Source of the DNA: Tetrahymena elliotti 4EA
Taxonomy: Eukaryota; Ciliophora; Oligohymenophorea; Hymenostomatida; Tetrahymenidae
DNA length: 64,000 nucleotides
Direction of reading: 5' to 3'
NCBI GenBank assembly: GCA_000231825.2
Contig: JH720380.1
Span: 186,001 to 250,000 of the forward strand
Below, in pieces: positions 34,184 to 49,085 of this stretch; positions within the stretch are counted from its first letter, which is position 1; the number at the start of each line of letters is the position of its first letter. The notes under the pieces are model-generated. The model ran no database searches and had not been told where the DNA came from. It saw nothing but the letters and a program-made list of their open reading frames with translations. Both the position numbers and the translations under genes were made by a program.

Positions 34184-37100
34184 TCAATAATTGAAATTTT
34201 CATCAGCAATTATCTTATTACAACTAGATTCTGATAGACTTCTTTAGTTTCTTTGTTTTATAGCATCTGCTTAACCTCTGGCTCTAGTAGGTACGACTTA
34301 TGATGCTTATTCATTTGTTTTATTTAAATTATTAATCAGCTATTCAGACATAATTTCATTTGCATGATTTTTTTAATCTTAACTTTACTAGAGCACATCA
34401 TCTAAATTACTCAAGTTGACAAGTAAGTAAATATTTTGATTTACACTATTAATTAATCTCAAGTCTAAATCTGATTTATCCTTTTACTTTTCTTTCTCAA
34501 TCATAGCCTTCCAGCTTAATTATAAAATTTAATAATTATTTTTCATTACAATAAATTAATAAAAACTATTACCCCTTTATGATTGTTTCTTCTTGAGAAT
34601 AGAATTAATCTCTACTACTTGAAGTTCTTTTGATTAAAAAATGAAATTTTAAATATAATCAAATAGTAATAATATTATTTACGTATTGAAAGAAGCTATA
34701 GCATGCTAATTTTAAGAGAGTTAATTAGTTATTTTGCTATTATTTTTTTTAAAAAACTAATCTAAATATTCTTATTTTTGAATCGATGATTGTACTATGT
34801 ATTCAAAAATAGCTAACTGATTTTAATCTAAAAGTATATTTTTGAGCCTTTCAAATTCCATAAGTTTTTCAATGATTTTTAACAAATTAACTTCATTAAG
34901 CAGTGGATATTCTATTTATTTTCTATTAGCTTGATTGTTATTTTCAAGAAAAGAAAAATATTTTAAATCTAAATCATGAATGGATAGTCTTTTCTTTGTG
35001 CTTTATTCATGATCTCTTTCGTTATCTTCCTCTACTTTTTCTAGTTTTTGAACTAGACTTTTACTATCAAGTTTTATTTTAGAATTCCTTTGTTAAGCTA
35101 TGCATACACTATTCTATCCATTTAAATTGTTTATGTTATTATTTATGTTGATGTTAACATTGTTATTACAGTTATGAACAATGCAATTGCAATTATTAGA
35201 GTTTATATTATTGTTGAGAAAGCTATTTGGAATGTTATTAGAATCTGGCTAAACAGCATTCAAATTTATTATTGGTAATCTATTACTTAAAAAATTTGAT
35301 CCATTATATTATTAGTAACTTATTTATGGAAACATATTAAATCCTTAATGTTAGACAGATTGTTTCTTTTTTAAACTAGAAGCTCCAAATAAACTTTGCT
35401 ACTTACTTCTCAGACTATGAAAACCTCCATTAGGATTACTCTAAAATTAATTTATAGATATATCATTCTCTACATCTTAATTATTAATTTCATCTTACAC
35501 CTAAAAATCTTTCTTTTGTATTTATTTTAAATCTATTTTGACCAAATTGCTAACACTATTTCTATTACTTGAGTTTGGCTGTTTTTCACTGATTAAAGGA
35601 GTAATATTATCAGTATCATTTACGAACTCCAAATCTTTTCTCATTAGGCTGTGCTTATTAAGAGTACCTCCTCTAGATTCATAATTTTAAGGTGATAAGA
35701 TTGTATTTGCTCTTTCTGTTAGAGTGTTATTAAAATTATTATTTTGTAAAGCCCCATGACCACTTTAATCCAAAAGTTGAATCTAAGAATTTATATTTTA
35801 AAGGCTAGGGGATGGAATCAAAATTGAGTTTCTTGCATTAGTAAAAGATTCTCTTGGTTATTATATTAAACCATTATTCATACCCTATTGCTGTTGCTTA
35901 GCTAAACTGTTGCTTGTTTTTCTATTTATTTATGTAATATTATGATAACTTTATAAATTAGATTTTTATTGCTGTAGTTATTATAATGTTGATTAATAAT
36001 CATAAGTACTCTTTTTTTTCATATTATATCCTATCTCATGATTTGCAATTGAATACCTACTAGACCTACCAGGTTTAATAACATTTTATAACTCAAATCC
36101 CATATAATTAGGAATAAAATTGACATTATTTGTATAAAGAACTTCATGACTTTTGTTTTATTAATTATTCATATCAAATTAAAAAAAGTTATCAGTATTC
36201 ATAGAGACAACATCTCTTTTTTCAATGTGGGAACCTTAGTTATCAATATTTAATTATCCTATCTCTTATCTTTTATCATAAATAGGAACCTAAAATTTAT
36301 TTCCATCACTTTTCCTTATAGCTATTATATCCTTTGCTTTCTATTAATTAATTCCAAAAAACAAAAAAAATAAGAAAAAAAATCTTTCTAAAAATAAAAT
36401 GAAAATTTGTTAGATTTTTATCAAATTTTTTGATAATAAACTCAAAATTGTTTGAAAATTGAAATCAAAAATTAAAAAAAAGAAGATGACAAAATTCCAA
36501 TTTTTAAAAAGAAACTAATAATAAAATATTAAGAAATTTTAAGATTTACAGAAATAAGTTTAAGCAAAAGCTTGTATTCTATTTCTTTACTATCAAAGAG
36601 TTTATCATTGACTTCTTTGGAAATAGTTTTTTCAGTGTTTAAACTACTAAGTTGGCTAAAGATAAAAAACAGAAGTAAAATCTAACTCACAACTATAGCT
36701 ATGAAGTCAATAATTGCATAATTCTAAACTCTATAAGATTCTAATATGCTTTAATCATAATCTATTCTAATACTTGCAATAGTTATATCTGTACTAGATA
36801 AATACCCATCGTATTCAATATTTTAATGACTATTTATCATATTCAACCAAGAATTGTTCTATTAATAATAAAGCAAAAAATTCTTGGACCTTTCTTATTG
36901 GCAACTTCTTAAAAAAAAATTTATATTCTATTTAGATTGTTTCTAAAGTTCATAATATTTCTTCTCAATCGTGGTACTAGTTTGGCTTCTATCCTTTTTT
37001 ATTCAAATATTAAGATATATATATTCCTAAATTAAAAATTATCTTAATGTTAAATGCTATACGCTAAACCACTCATTAAAAATTACTGGCATTTAACTTT

Positions 37101-37942
37101 TAATGGAGTCGAATATTAATATATTTGATTAATATGAAAAAATACTTACATCTTTAGAAATAGCTATTCTAGGAAAATAAATTGTTAAGAAAGTTTCTTT
37201 CAACATATCATCTATTTAATCAGGATGTTGACATGAGCTATCTTTAGTTGAACATAAAACAAAATCTATATGAATCTATTAGATTATATCATTTTAATTT
37301 ATATCAACATTTGCAAGATCTGTACACATATAATTATTCAATTTTTGAAATTCTAAAAGAGCATCATCATCAATTTAAATATCATTACATTTAATCAAAG
37401 GAAGGGTTTACTCTTCTAATAATCTTTATTTTATATCTGAATTAGCCTTTTCAACAATATATTTTGCCTGAATGTTGTAGTAAGAAATATCATTATAATT
37501 GATTGAGTTCTACTTATCCTATAACCCAAAAGCTATTATATACTATTTAGTATGTTTCATATTCCCTATAATATTTTCTTTATCAACTAATTCTTCCATT
37601 TTAAGATAATACTTAGACCCTAATTCTTAATGTTATAACCTAATTATTGTTTTAAAACAAATATATTATTTTTACAAAATATTTTTATAAACGAGTTCAT
37701 AAAAAGGTTTATTTTATAGATGGTGGTCAATTTTATGTATTTTTAAATTATAAACGATAAAATATTTCATGTTATTACCCATAAAAAATAGTGAAACAAG
37801 CAAAATAAAGGACTAATATAAATGTTAAGCACATTCCTAATTGAGTTTAATATTTATTTTTCCCTTTCCACCAGAATCCAATATGCTATGAAAAGCAGTC
37901 TATCTTTGGAAAATAGACACACATAATTCTTTGAAAACTCAT
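34184..37942 (-). CDS. two-pass membrane protein with Asn/Ser-rich cytoplasmic tail, unknown function
   Basis: Exons in order: 37779-37942, 37150-37639, 36550-36993, 34683-36340, 34573-34626, 34184-34514; 1,046 residues with all phases consistent. The N-terminus MSFQRIMCVYFPKID leads to a first membrane helix (LGMCLTFILVLYFACFTIFYG, residues about 35-55). A loop of about 290 residues follows, containing YIIAFGLQD, CNDIQI, CSTKDSSCQHPDQ and FLTIYFPRIAI. A second helix is IIDFIAIVVSQILLLFFIFS. The remaining about 640 residues are rich in Asn, Ser and Gln, probably cytoplasmic and disordered, with a helical end (KGWKAMIEKEKQK). The layout resembles a multi-member family of ciliate membrane proteins annotated only as putative transmembrane proteins. 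I cannot assign a function. Confidence 0.72.
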
Positions 37943-39344
37943 AATATCGCTTATATTCTTAATTGCAAGATGTCTCTATAATGAGAGATTTGAGTTTTCT
38001 TGAGTATTTGGTTTGTATTTATTTTTATCTTATTGATTGTTGTTAATAATTCTTTAATGTTATTTAAGTACTTTTTGAATGACTAATAGAATAAAAACAA
38101 TGAATGAATTAATGAGTTAATAATCATAAATTAATTACTTTGATTTTGTGCAATCATAAATCTCTTTCACTTTCTTGTACTATTTAAGTGCGTTTATTAT
38201 TGGCAATTAGATTTTTTATTTAGAAGATTGGTAAATCACATATATTTACTTTTAATTTAATTCATTTACTCAACTCACCAAATATTATTGTTTTTTCACT
38301 TTTTACCATTGTAATCACCAAATCTCTTCATGTTTTATCCATTATAATACCCATCACTTTATGTGTTCCCTCTTTTTTGTTTCAATTATAAAATCATATA
38401 AAATTGCTTTTTTGGCATTTCGAGATCTTAAAAAAAAACTAATTTTATTTTTCAAAAATACTGTTTTGTTTTTGATATTTTAATTTTAAAATACCCACAA
38501 TCTATTCTTTTGGCTAGTATTTATAGAAATTAGTCATATTTTTACGTTTTTTAAAAAGAAATTAAACAAGTTAACTATTTTAATGAATTTCAAATTTATT
38601 AATGACTTAAATCTTTATTTTTTAAGAAATTGTTTCAAGGCAATAGATGAATTAATTTTTATGATATATAACTCTGCTAAAATAATTTAATTCATTCAGT
38701 TAAAATCAACTATATAAAAAGGTTATTTAGATTCATTTTAGTACTTAAACATTTTAGAATAAAAAAAATTATTTTTCAAAAATTTAAATAATTTATTAAC
38801 AAGAAATTAGAATCCATCTTCTAAAAATTATGAATATTCTGATTTATATTAAATATTTTAAAAAATTTAAAATCCATTTTTAATGAGATACTTTTAGCAT
38901 TTAAAAAAATAAAATGTGAAGATTAAAAATTAATAATAAATGAAAATTAAATTATATAAGATTAGAATTATTTTGGTATTAAATGTATTTTAATTTAATT
39001 TTTTTTCAAAGGAATTCAAAGAAAAATTATTGATTATAGCAAAAAAGAAGATAGAAAAATGAAAAAAATAATTACTCCTACTTTGAACATTCTTTTTTTA
39101 ATTGAATTTAAAGCTGTTATTATTGGATGAAATTTCATTTATTAAGATATCAAATTTACAAAATTTAATGCAAAGATAAGGGCAAAATTACAAAAGTAAA
39201 AGATAAATATCCATACAAACATAAATAGAATTAAGAGCAAATTAAATTGTATTTTAAATCACAAAAATAAATAACTAAAATCAGTATTTTTATCAAAATT
39301 CTGTTTTAATCATTAAATTAATTAGCAAACTAGTAAAATTAAAA
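37943..39344. other. intergenic between divergent genes
   Basis: About 1.4 kb separating two divergently transcribed genes, presumably with both promoters. No clear motif or gene was found. Confidence 0.5.
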
Positions 39345-40284
39345 ATGAGTACTGAAATTAGAAAAATTGTCTCAACTGACATCCTTCCTGTCATTTACAA
39401 ATACTTGAACCATATTGGACTTGAATCTGTAGCTAAGAAACTTTAGAAAAAATCAGGATTAGACTTAGAAAATTCTGTAAACATTTTAACTTTTTCATGA
39501 TTTTATTATTCTCATGTTCTAAAATCTTTTCAGAAAATCTAGTCATAAAATGCTTATTTAATATTAAAAAAATAGGATACTCCTTTAGTTGAAAAAAAAT
39601 TATAGAAGATTGTTAAATTTTATGTAACCAACCATAAGCATATGATTTAAAAGTTTATTGCTAAAGAAGAAGAATCTGAAAATGAATCTGAATCTGATAG
39701 TGAAGTCAAAACTAAGAAGGCTAAGAAGCAAGAAAAATTAAATAAAAAGAGAAAGAACCAAAAGAACGAAAGCTCAGATGATGAGGAAGAAAAGAATGAT
39801 AGTGGTAATGAAACTCCTATTGTCAAGAAAACAAAAAAGAACAAAAAAGAAGAATCTGATGACGAAGAAGAAGAAAAGCCAGTTGTTAAAAAATAAATAA
39901 TTCCAGAATTATTGGAAGAAGAAGAAGTATAACCTGGCCAAAGAAAGTACTTCTAAAAATGTGATGATAGAATGTTAAAATACTTAAAACCTGAATAATA
40001 AGATTTTACCCATGAGGTAAATATTCAAATAAATTTAAAAAACTTTCTTAAAAAAGAATTTATTTTTTTCATATTTTAGATTATTTAATAAAAATTATTT
40101 TAATTAGTCTAAATTAAGATTTGGTACAGCAGGTGATGCTTTTGGTGATATTGGTAATGATAAGCTTAAGGAAACTAAAGGAAAAGGATTTAGAAAGGCT
40201 AAGGATAAATTAAAAAATAAGAACTTCTGTGGAGGTGATGGTTAAATCAATGTTAACTAAATTAACTCTATTCCAATTTTGTGA
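39345..40284 (+). CDS. SRP40/Nopp140-like nucleolar phosphoprotein (LisH plus SRP40 C-terminal domain)
   Basis: Three exons (39345-39476, 39534-40016, 40108-40284), 263 residues. The N-terminus ILPVIYKYLNHIGLESVAKK is a LisH-type dimerisation motif, as in Nopp140. The middle (about 75-195) alternates Lys-rich stretches with acidic Ser runs such as SENESESDSE, ideal casein kinase 2 sites. The C-terminus FGTAGDAFGDIGNDKLKETK, then GKGFRKAKDKLKNKN and a glycine-rich end, matches the SRP40 C-terminal domain. Nopp140 chaperones box C/D and H/ACA snoRNPs between nucleolus and Cajal bodies. The middle is short compared with vertebrate Nopp140, closer to yeast SRP40. The acceptor at 40107 was chosen because it alone keeps the C-terminal domain in frame. 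Confidence 0.85.
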
Positions 40285-42142
40285 TTATAAATTTAAATAA
40301 CTTTAATATTTCAAAAATTGTTTTATTCTTTCATATTATAAATATTAGGTCTATTTGATTAAAAATGTAATTCAATAATATATTACCTCATTTGCTTTCA
40401 GAATTTATTTTTTATCATCAAATTATCAACAGTTTTTAAATTTAGACAAATTTTAGTTTTTTAACATGAATCTTTAACTTCAATATTAATTTTGAATGTA
40501 AATCATTAAATTTCTTCCAATCTACCTTTTTTTCTCTCAAAAATAAAGTTATATCAACTTATTTTTTGAAAATATGAAATATCTAAGGAAATAAATGTTG
40601 ATAAAAAAGAAAAATAGAATATTACTGAAGTTTTTTTATTTTTGCAAAAAAAATAAATTTAAGTAATTTTTTGGAATAAATATTTATTTAGAATTGAAAT
40701 TTAGTGAAATTTTCAATTAATATGTTAGAATAATTAAGTTAAAGGATATATTTAAAAGTTAAATATTATTGAGACAGTAAGATCTGAAATACTATTTTCT
40801 AAATTGCAATCAATTTAGATTTTTATTAATTTTTAGTGTTGATGCAAATAATATTTAATTTAAGAAATCTAAAATATACCAATCTTTAAATAAACTAAAA
40901 GATACAAATATCCTAATCAAATAATAAATAAATGTTGATATTTGCTTATTTTTAACTATAGATTTATATAAAAGAATAAAAAAGCTAAATTTGAGCTTAA
41001 CTTTAAGCCCAAAAATTTTTCTTATTAGAAATTAGCTATTCTAGCCAAAAACTAAAATTTAAAAACCAAAAATATAAAAGAGAAAAGAAAATTCATAAAT
41101 ACATTTGTTAATTTGGGAGTTAAATAAAAAGAAAAATTTTCTAATTATCATAAAATATTTTTTATTTTTGAATCATTTTGCTATTCTTAAAAAAAATTTA
41201 TCTGAAATATTTGGATTTTAAGTTTGAAATTAAATTTAAAAAATCTAAATTTATAAAAGAAATTAAAGACTTTTTTTAACTAGTTTTTCATAGGAAATAG
41301 CTTACACTATCATAACTTTTATAGCTTTCTTAAAATTTGTAATTTCATTGAAAATATATTTATTTAAATTAACATTAGACTGAATAGTAGAGTTTTAATA
41401 AATAATTACCAAGATTAGTTGTTTAAAAATGTGTTTCTTACTTTAAATTGTTCTTAGTTATAATATTTTTAAAACTTTCTTTTTCTGTATTTACCTATGA
41501 ATTTTTCTATTTTTGCTGAAGGTTTTAATTATTCACTCAATAATTTCTTATTAAGTAATTTGATATCGAAATTTTCGATTCTTTTAACAGTTTTAACAGA
41601 AAATCAATTAATCAATCTTTAAAAAAATTTAAATGAGTGTTTCAGTTAAACTAATTGTAAGACAGTTTATTAAAATCTACTCATGTCCAAGGTTAGGTAA
41701 GACGTTTTTGATTCATTTGAAGCAGGATAATTTATTTTTGATATATTTTTTATTTGTAATTTTCGAGTGAATATTTAGATTCATTTTCTTGAATATTGTT
41801 AGAGATTTCAAGTTACTTTTTAAATCTAAAACTAAATATAAACCTATGAAGGAAAAATATGATAAAATCTAAAATTAGCATAGCTCACCTCTGAAACATC
41901 TGAAAGATTTTTTACTTAACTTAGTTAAGTGCTATTAAATTGCATATTTAAATTAGATTTTGAATTTCAAATGATTTTTAAATAGAGGGATTGAATAATA
42001 TCAAATATTATTAAATCCCGTCATTTTCTTGAAAATGAGTAAGATATATTTACGATATTCTTAAGTAATTAAGTGGAAATGCATAGATATCATACATAAC
42101 ATGAATTATGTCGTTATTAATTTAAATAAACTATTAAACAAA
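40285..42142. other. intergenic, no confident gene
   Basis: About 1.9 kb. A 45-codon frame without TAA/TAG at 41633-41770 (MSVSVKLIVRQFIKIYSCPR) is noted but not claimed as a gene. Confidence 0.4.
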
Positions 42143-42598
42143 ATGACAAATAGCGTCAGAATATGTTTCACTGTTAATAAAATTCTAAATAATTTGGTAT
42201 GTATTTTATTTTTGTTTTATATTTAGTTCTTACTCAAAATTAAAATTAATTTTAACCTTGTTACCTTAGTTATCAACCTAACTCTTTTAAAAAAAGTGTT
42301 AGTACCAACTATTTATTCATTAATTCAAGTGTTTAAATTTCTAGAAGTTAGTTATGAAAAGCAGATTATTTTTAAATTTCTGTTGCTTTTCTATTACATT
42401 GCTGAGGATTTATTTAATATGTTTTTGTTTGTAAACTTTTTCTGCAGAGTTCTTTATTTTGATAAGTCCCTATTTAGTTTAAAATACTATCACAGTAAAT
42501 TAGAAGTAGAAAAAATATTTGAGTTTATGTTTATTTTTTACAATTTATTTAAAGAGTGGATTCACCCTCAAGGGGAACAGTAAAAAAAATCAGCTTGA
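42143..42598 (+). CDS. small hydrophobic membrane protein, unknown
   Basis: Single open frame of 151 residues from ATG to TGA. It starts MTNSVRICFTVNKILNN and is rich in Phe, Leu and Ile, with several hydrophobic stretches (LVCILFLFYIQFLL, IIFKFLLLFYYIAEDLF, NMFLFVNFFC) and a charged end WIHPQGEQQKKSA. Only two of its codons are TAA or TAG, far fewer than in non-coding DNA here, which argues for real coding. A 30-base segment at 42197-42226 looks like a mini-intron (GTATGT..ATTTAG) but is a multiple of three and is kept as coding. No family recognised. Confidence 0.45.
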
Positions 42599-42689
42599 AA
42601 TATATTCAAAAATAGTTTATTTTAGTTTTTCAAAAAACAATTAATTACAACTATTTTTCTAAAATAACCTCTTAATTTAATTAGTAAAT

Positions 42690-42884
42690 ATGAAATTTGA
42701 TTATTTTCTCCTATTAACATTGGTATTAACAGATTTAGCAAATTTAATGTAGACTTAAACTTCCTTCAAGGTTAAAGATTAATCAAGCTAAATAAATCTT
42801 CATAATTTTTAAGTTAAAAGGGCTTTTAAGATATAGACAAACAATATGAGTATTTTAAATAGATTCAAAAATGGCAAATATTGA
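42690..42884 (+). CDS. possible small secreted protein
   Basis: A 64-residue open frame beginning MKFDYFLLLTLVLTDLANL, which looks like a signal peptide, followed by a short Gln/Asn/Ser/Lys-rich mature part. Independent evidence is lacking; small frames occur by chance in this genome. Confidence 0.25.
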
Positions 42885-43425
42885 CAATTTTAAAAAGTGG
42901 TTATTTTGATTAAAGTCTTTTGTGAAATTTGTTTAGTAACATGCAAAAGCTTTGGATGGCTAAAATAAAATATGAAATATTTATAGATTAAGATAAACTA
43001 TATTATATGCATGTATTTTATTAAATGGTCAGCTCATAAGCGAATGGATAGACCAATTAAAAAAAATAAGACAAGGAAAGAATATGTTCGTTCCCCTCCT
43101 AAAAAATGCATGCAAATATCAGGAAAAAAAAGCTTGATTTCGTTTGTTATTTAATAATTGGGAATTTAATTAAAATCAAAAGGGACCTTATGTTGCTAAT
43201 GATGAATTGATAATTCTAAAAGAGTAATCAGAAAAAAAAGTTTGCTATTCAGAGAATAATTGCAAAAACTAACTAAGATCTATGAGTGACTACTTATTTC
43301 CCATCTAATTGAAATCTGAAATAATGATAAAAAGCAATAATTAAAAAAAATTCTTTTAAGAATTAATAATTGAAATCAAAAAAGAAAAATAAGATTAACA
43401 CTTATCATATTTTAATTATTTTATT

Positions 43426-46350
43426 ATGGGGAGCACTCAATCTTCTTCAGACACTGATGCGAATCCTAGAGAAATCAGGAGAAGAACAAGCAGATTGGAA
43501 CGAAATAAATCGTTTTCTCATCAGAGCGATCGCAACAAAACAGTTATAAACGATGTAAAATGAAATTCAATTTTATATTTGATGCAATTTTTTAATGCAA
43601 GTATGTATTCTTTATCTATTAATTAATAATTATAGATAAATAGATTTTGATTTTTTTTAATTTTTGATACAATATCTACTTGAATTTGCAGATCAAGATT
43701 GAAAGGAAAAACTGTTTATATTTTTTTAATTTCCTTAGACTCGCTTCTCAAAATATATACAAGAATAAGAAGCATTAAAAAATAATAATCCACACATAAA
43801 TGCTATCATGTAATATTTTGGAATAAAAGTCTATTTTAAAATTAAGGATCTATGTAGCATTTACATTTTCAAATAAATTTATTTTCCAAAAAGAAGAGAG
43901 ACCTTTCAATATTTAAAAAAAAGTTCTTTTTTGAATATTTTTATTTACCCAGTTAGTTAGTTCTTTCTTTATACAACTGATATAATATTTGAGATTAGAC
44001 ATACTTTATTTAATATTACAGTTGAGATTATGTAACTAAAGGAAGAATGAAATAAAAAATTTTGAAAATTAAGTAAAAATTCTTCAATATCTTCCACTCC
44101 TTTTTCACAGTTCGTTTTAATTCAAGTGGATAAATAGTATTTTAAAAACAAACATATTCGCATTAATTTATACTTAAAAATTGTCAATACTCATATAACT
44201 AACTTTATTTTACTGTAAAATTAGTTGATTGTAAAAGATATACTAGCCAGCATCTAAAGACTTATAAATCAACAACCTATAAGCTTAAATTACATTCTTC
44301 AAGATATTGAGAGTAAGCTTAATGAAGCATCTATAGGAATAATTCTTGTCACTCTTTTGACCAAGCAAGGACTTAAAAACTTTTCATGTAAAATATTTTA
44401 AATTTTACCAGTATTAATTGTTTATAATGTTAAATATTAAGAGATATATTTGTATAATAAATTTAAATATTCTACTTTTCTTTCTAAATATTAACTCTTT
44501 TTTAAAAAACAGCTGATCCTCTTTTGGACACTAATAGTCAAAATGAATCAATTGTTTAGGACGTCATTTAATAAACTATGATTGATCTATTTCTTATTCC
44601 TTTCTATTCTAGCTTTGAAACCAAATCATCAAATTTAAGATACCTTGACTCTCAAGATGCTAAGCAACTTCTTTTTGAATAATTAAAGAATGACGTTTAA
44701 AATTTCAATAACTTTTGCCTTGAATTCTTCTCTATCATAATAAAAAAAATAAATCTGAAAATAAACAAAGAACTAATTAAATATATTATTCAAGAAACTA
44801 TTTTCAGACCAAGCTCAATAGATGACATAAAAACAAAGCAAAAAGCTAAACAATTTATCAACTAATACTATCAGAGTTATGAACTTTACTACTCTTTCTA
44901 AGAATAACAATTTGAGGTATTTATTTTATTTTGTTTAGAATATAATTTTGATTAAATTTTGTAAGAAAGAGGTCTTAGTACTACTTTTTTAAAATGCAAA
45001 ATCATGCATAAAAACATCAGTAAAAATTGATGATTAATTAATTCAGTATTTTAATCTAGATCCTTCGAAACCAGCTATTTACCTAAAAATATTATTAAAT
45101 ATTATTTTCCCATAGAAAATAAATAAGTATTGTGTGGAATAAAATTAATCATATCCTCAAAATTAAATTTATTTTAGTCTCCACTAAAACTAAAATAAAT
45201 CTTCATCCCATAAAACACATAAATAGATTATTTAATATTTTATTTGTCATAAACACCAAAAACATACAAAAAGAAATAATAGTAATATTATGAGAAAAGC
45301 CTTAGCTTCATTCATTATTAGATGTTATCTCTTATTTAAATTTAAATTTCTTAATAAAAATAAATAAAACAAACAAGCAAATAAACTTAAATTTTCCCTT
45401 ACTTCGTTTTAATTTAATTTTTCTATCATTGAATATTTTTTTCTATTTTATTCTATCTAATAATTAAAAGTCTTTTAAACTCAAATCAAATTTTTTCCCA
45501 AACAACCTTACTATCATTTTTTAAAGTTACTTCTTTAAATATTAACAAATTCCAACAAAAATGAATTAAAATGCTGATTCCCTTCTTTTTAATTAAATCC
45601 TTCTGATACCATGAATTTAAATTTATGAGAGATTATATTTTCTGAAGTACTAAGAACCAACCAAAATTTAAACCTTACAAAAAATATCCAAATAATTAAT
45701 TTATGCTTTTATATTAATCCTTCTTTTAAATATTATAGAACTTTCTTCCTATCCTTGAGATTACTGAAACATCAGAAATTCAAAGCATTAAATAAAATTT
45801 GATTTAAAATAAATAATTGTCAGAATGTGAAAAGAAGATGAAAAAAATATTTTAAAAGCCTTAAAGTAGCAATTTTATGTCAATCTCTGAATAAATCTAC
45901 ATGATGACTGAACAATTTAATAATTAAATCTACTAAATGAATAAAAATATGTTTCGTGATGGTGCCGATTCTAGATAAGTCTTAAACATTAACTTTATTA
46001 CTTTATTTTACACTCCTGGCTTTTATACAAGTATTGTATTTATTTAAGATAATTTTGAAAATCTACTATAACCCCTTTAAAGACATTTAATTACTACTCT
46101 CTGTATATCATTTGAGCATCTCCTTTATTACATTCGTGAGTAAGCTGAAGGTAATTAGATGAATATGTAAACTTAAGCTTCTTTGGGAGAAATGAATTAA
46201 TGTTAATCCATATATATTAATAAACAATACACCATTTCTTGAAGTGAAACATAAGCTCGTTTTGGAGTATATCATCTAAAATCTTATGAAAAAGTTGAAA
46301 AATATGAGGAAAAATACTATGCCTCTATTATCTCAACTATCTTTTAATGA
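43426..46350 (+). CDS. predicted N-myristoylated helical protein, unknown
   Basis: Proposed exons 43426-43554, 43739-43809, 44251-44387, 44513-44916, 45047-45126, 45648-46150 and 46256-46350 give 472 residues in one frame. The start MGSTQSSSDTDANP fits N-myristoylation (Gly2, Ser5-6 region), then an Arg-rich RRRTSRLERNKSF. The rest is leucine/isoleucine/glutamine-rich and looks alpha-helical (NYILQDIESKLNEASIGI, IDLFLIPFYSSFE, NFLPILEITETSEIQ, FRDGADSRQVLNINFITLFY). Several junctions are inferred only from phase: introns 2 (441 bp) and 5 (521 bp) are long, and the last intron (46151..46255) contains an otherwise in-frame TGA at 46238. I recognise no family; a membrane-attached armadillo-like scaffold is one guess. 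Confidence 0.55.
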
Positions 46351-47780
46351 TAAAATAAAATCCTAGCTACACCCGAAAATCAAAAAGAGTATTGATACAA
46401 AAAAAAATAACAACAAACAACAATTAATTAATTTACTTAACCATTTAATAAAATCTTCAATATTTAAACAGGATATACTATATAATAAAAATAACCTCAC
46501 CTTTCTTTATATAATCAAAGTCTCAATCTTATAATAATAAATAAATTAAATAGACTTAATTAATATCTAAACCCTACTTAAATTAATGATGACATAGCTT
46601 CACATATACTTATTCTAACATTATACTACTAAGGATAATGAAACAATAGAAATAGCAACCAAACAGTATTTCAAAATATTAAAAATGTTGATTCTAAAAG
46701 TCTCTTAATTTATTTAATTGTAAATATTCAATAACTAAATTCTAATGGATAACTTTATATTAAATTACTAATTTAAAATTTACAAAATCTAGTACATTAT
46801 ATTTTGTTTCTCGTATTTTATACTTTATAAATTTAAAAAACTCAAAAACAAACACATTCTTAACAACTTCAAAATTCTCAACTAAAAACTTTACAAACAT
46901 TAAAAATTTCTTTAAAGATAATCATTTTCACTAAAAGGTGAACATTGAGAATCAATGAATTTGACTACTAACTAATAATATTCTTGATAAATTTGATGAA
47001 ATATTAAGCATACAAGAATTAATTTAAAATATATTTTAATAAAATATTTCAACAACTAATTATTTATTTTTTTTATTTTAATTACAATTAATAAAGATAT
47101 AATTTGAAGTTATTTCATTCCTTTTCTTTAAAACAATAAAGAAACTAAATTTTTATCATTTGAATTTGTCATGATAAATATAATCAATTTCAAAAAACTA
47201 TAGACATAAATGATAATTTTGAGAATTGTATTATTATTAAATAATTCATTAATAATTAATTCCATTCAATTTATAAACTAGATCCAGCTTTAAAAAGGTG
47301 TCTTTCTTTTTAATAATTATACAGTTTGCTTTACAAAGAGAAGAGTTCAACAAAAATTGTTTTTTGATGTGTTCAATATTTTTGTTTTTTGAATATTTAG
47401 AAAACAAAAAATAAATGTTTAAAGAAAGTTTTTTTTTGTAATTTTTTGGTTTGAAATAAAAATAGGTAGTATGATTTTTGGCTGTAGATAGGGAGAGATA
47501 AAAATGGTTTTAAAACTTAATTAATTAACTATCGAATTTCTGAAAATGAATAAGATTTGAATAAAATTAGAAACAGGTAGATGGAAAATCGCCTAATATT
47601 CTTCATTATAAGGTTGTTTACTATTTATTGAATGATGATTGCTTATAAGAGTAGTTTAAATTAATAAATAGAAAATAAAAGGGAGAAATCATTAGTTAAT
47701 TAATTAAAAAATATATAATAAAAAAATTATTACAATATATTAAGTAAGAAAATATTAATAAAGAAATAAAATTATCTGAA
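46351..47780. other. intergenic, no gene seen
   Basis: About 1.4 kb of AT-rich DNA upstream of UBC13; nothing recognised on either strand. Confidence 0.5.

Positions 47781-49085
<1,305 letters not shown>

Noticed and set aside
42296..42583. Idea that this TAA/TAG-free frame is a foreign gene using the standard code
   Set aside because: Extending upstream in the ciliate code gives a proper ATG at 42143 with a TAG codon inside and a TAA before the TGA, so it is better read as an ordinary ciliate gene.
44917..44938. A 22-bp intron after QEQQFE
   Set aside because: Too short for this genome; a 130-bp intron (44917..45046) ending ATTCAG keeps frame and is normal in size.
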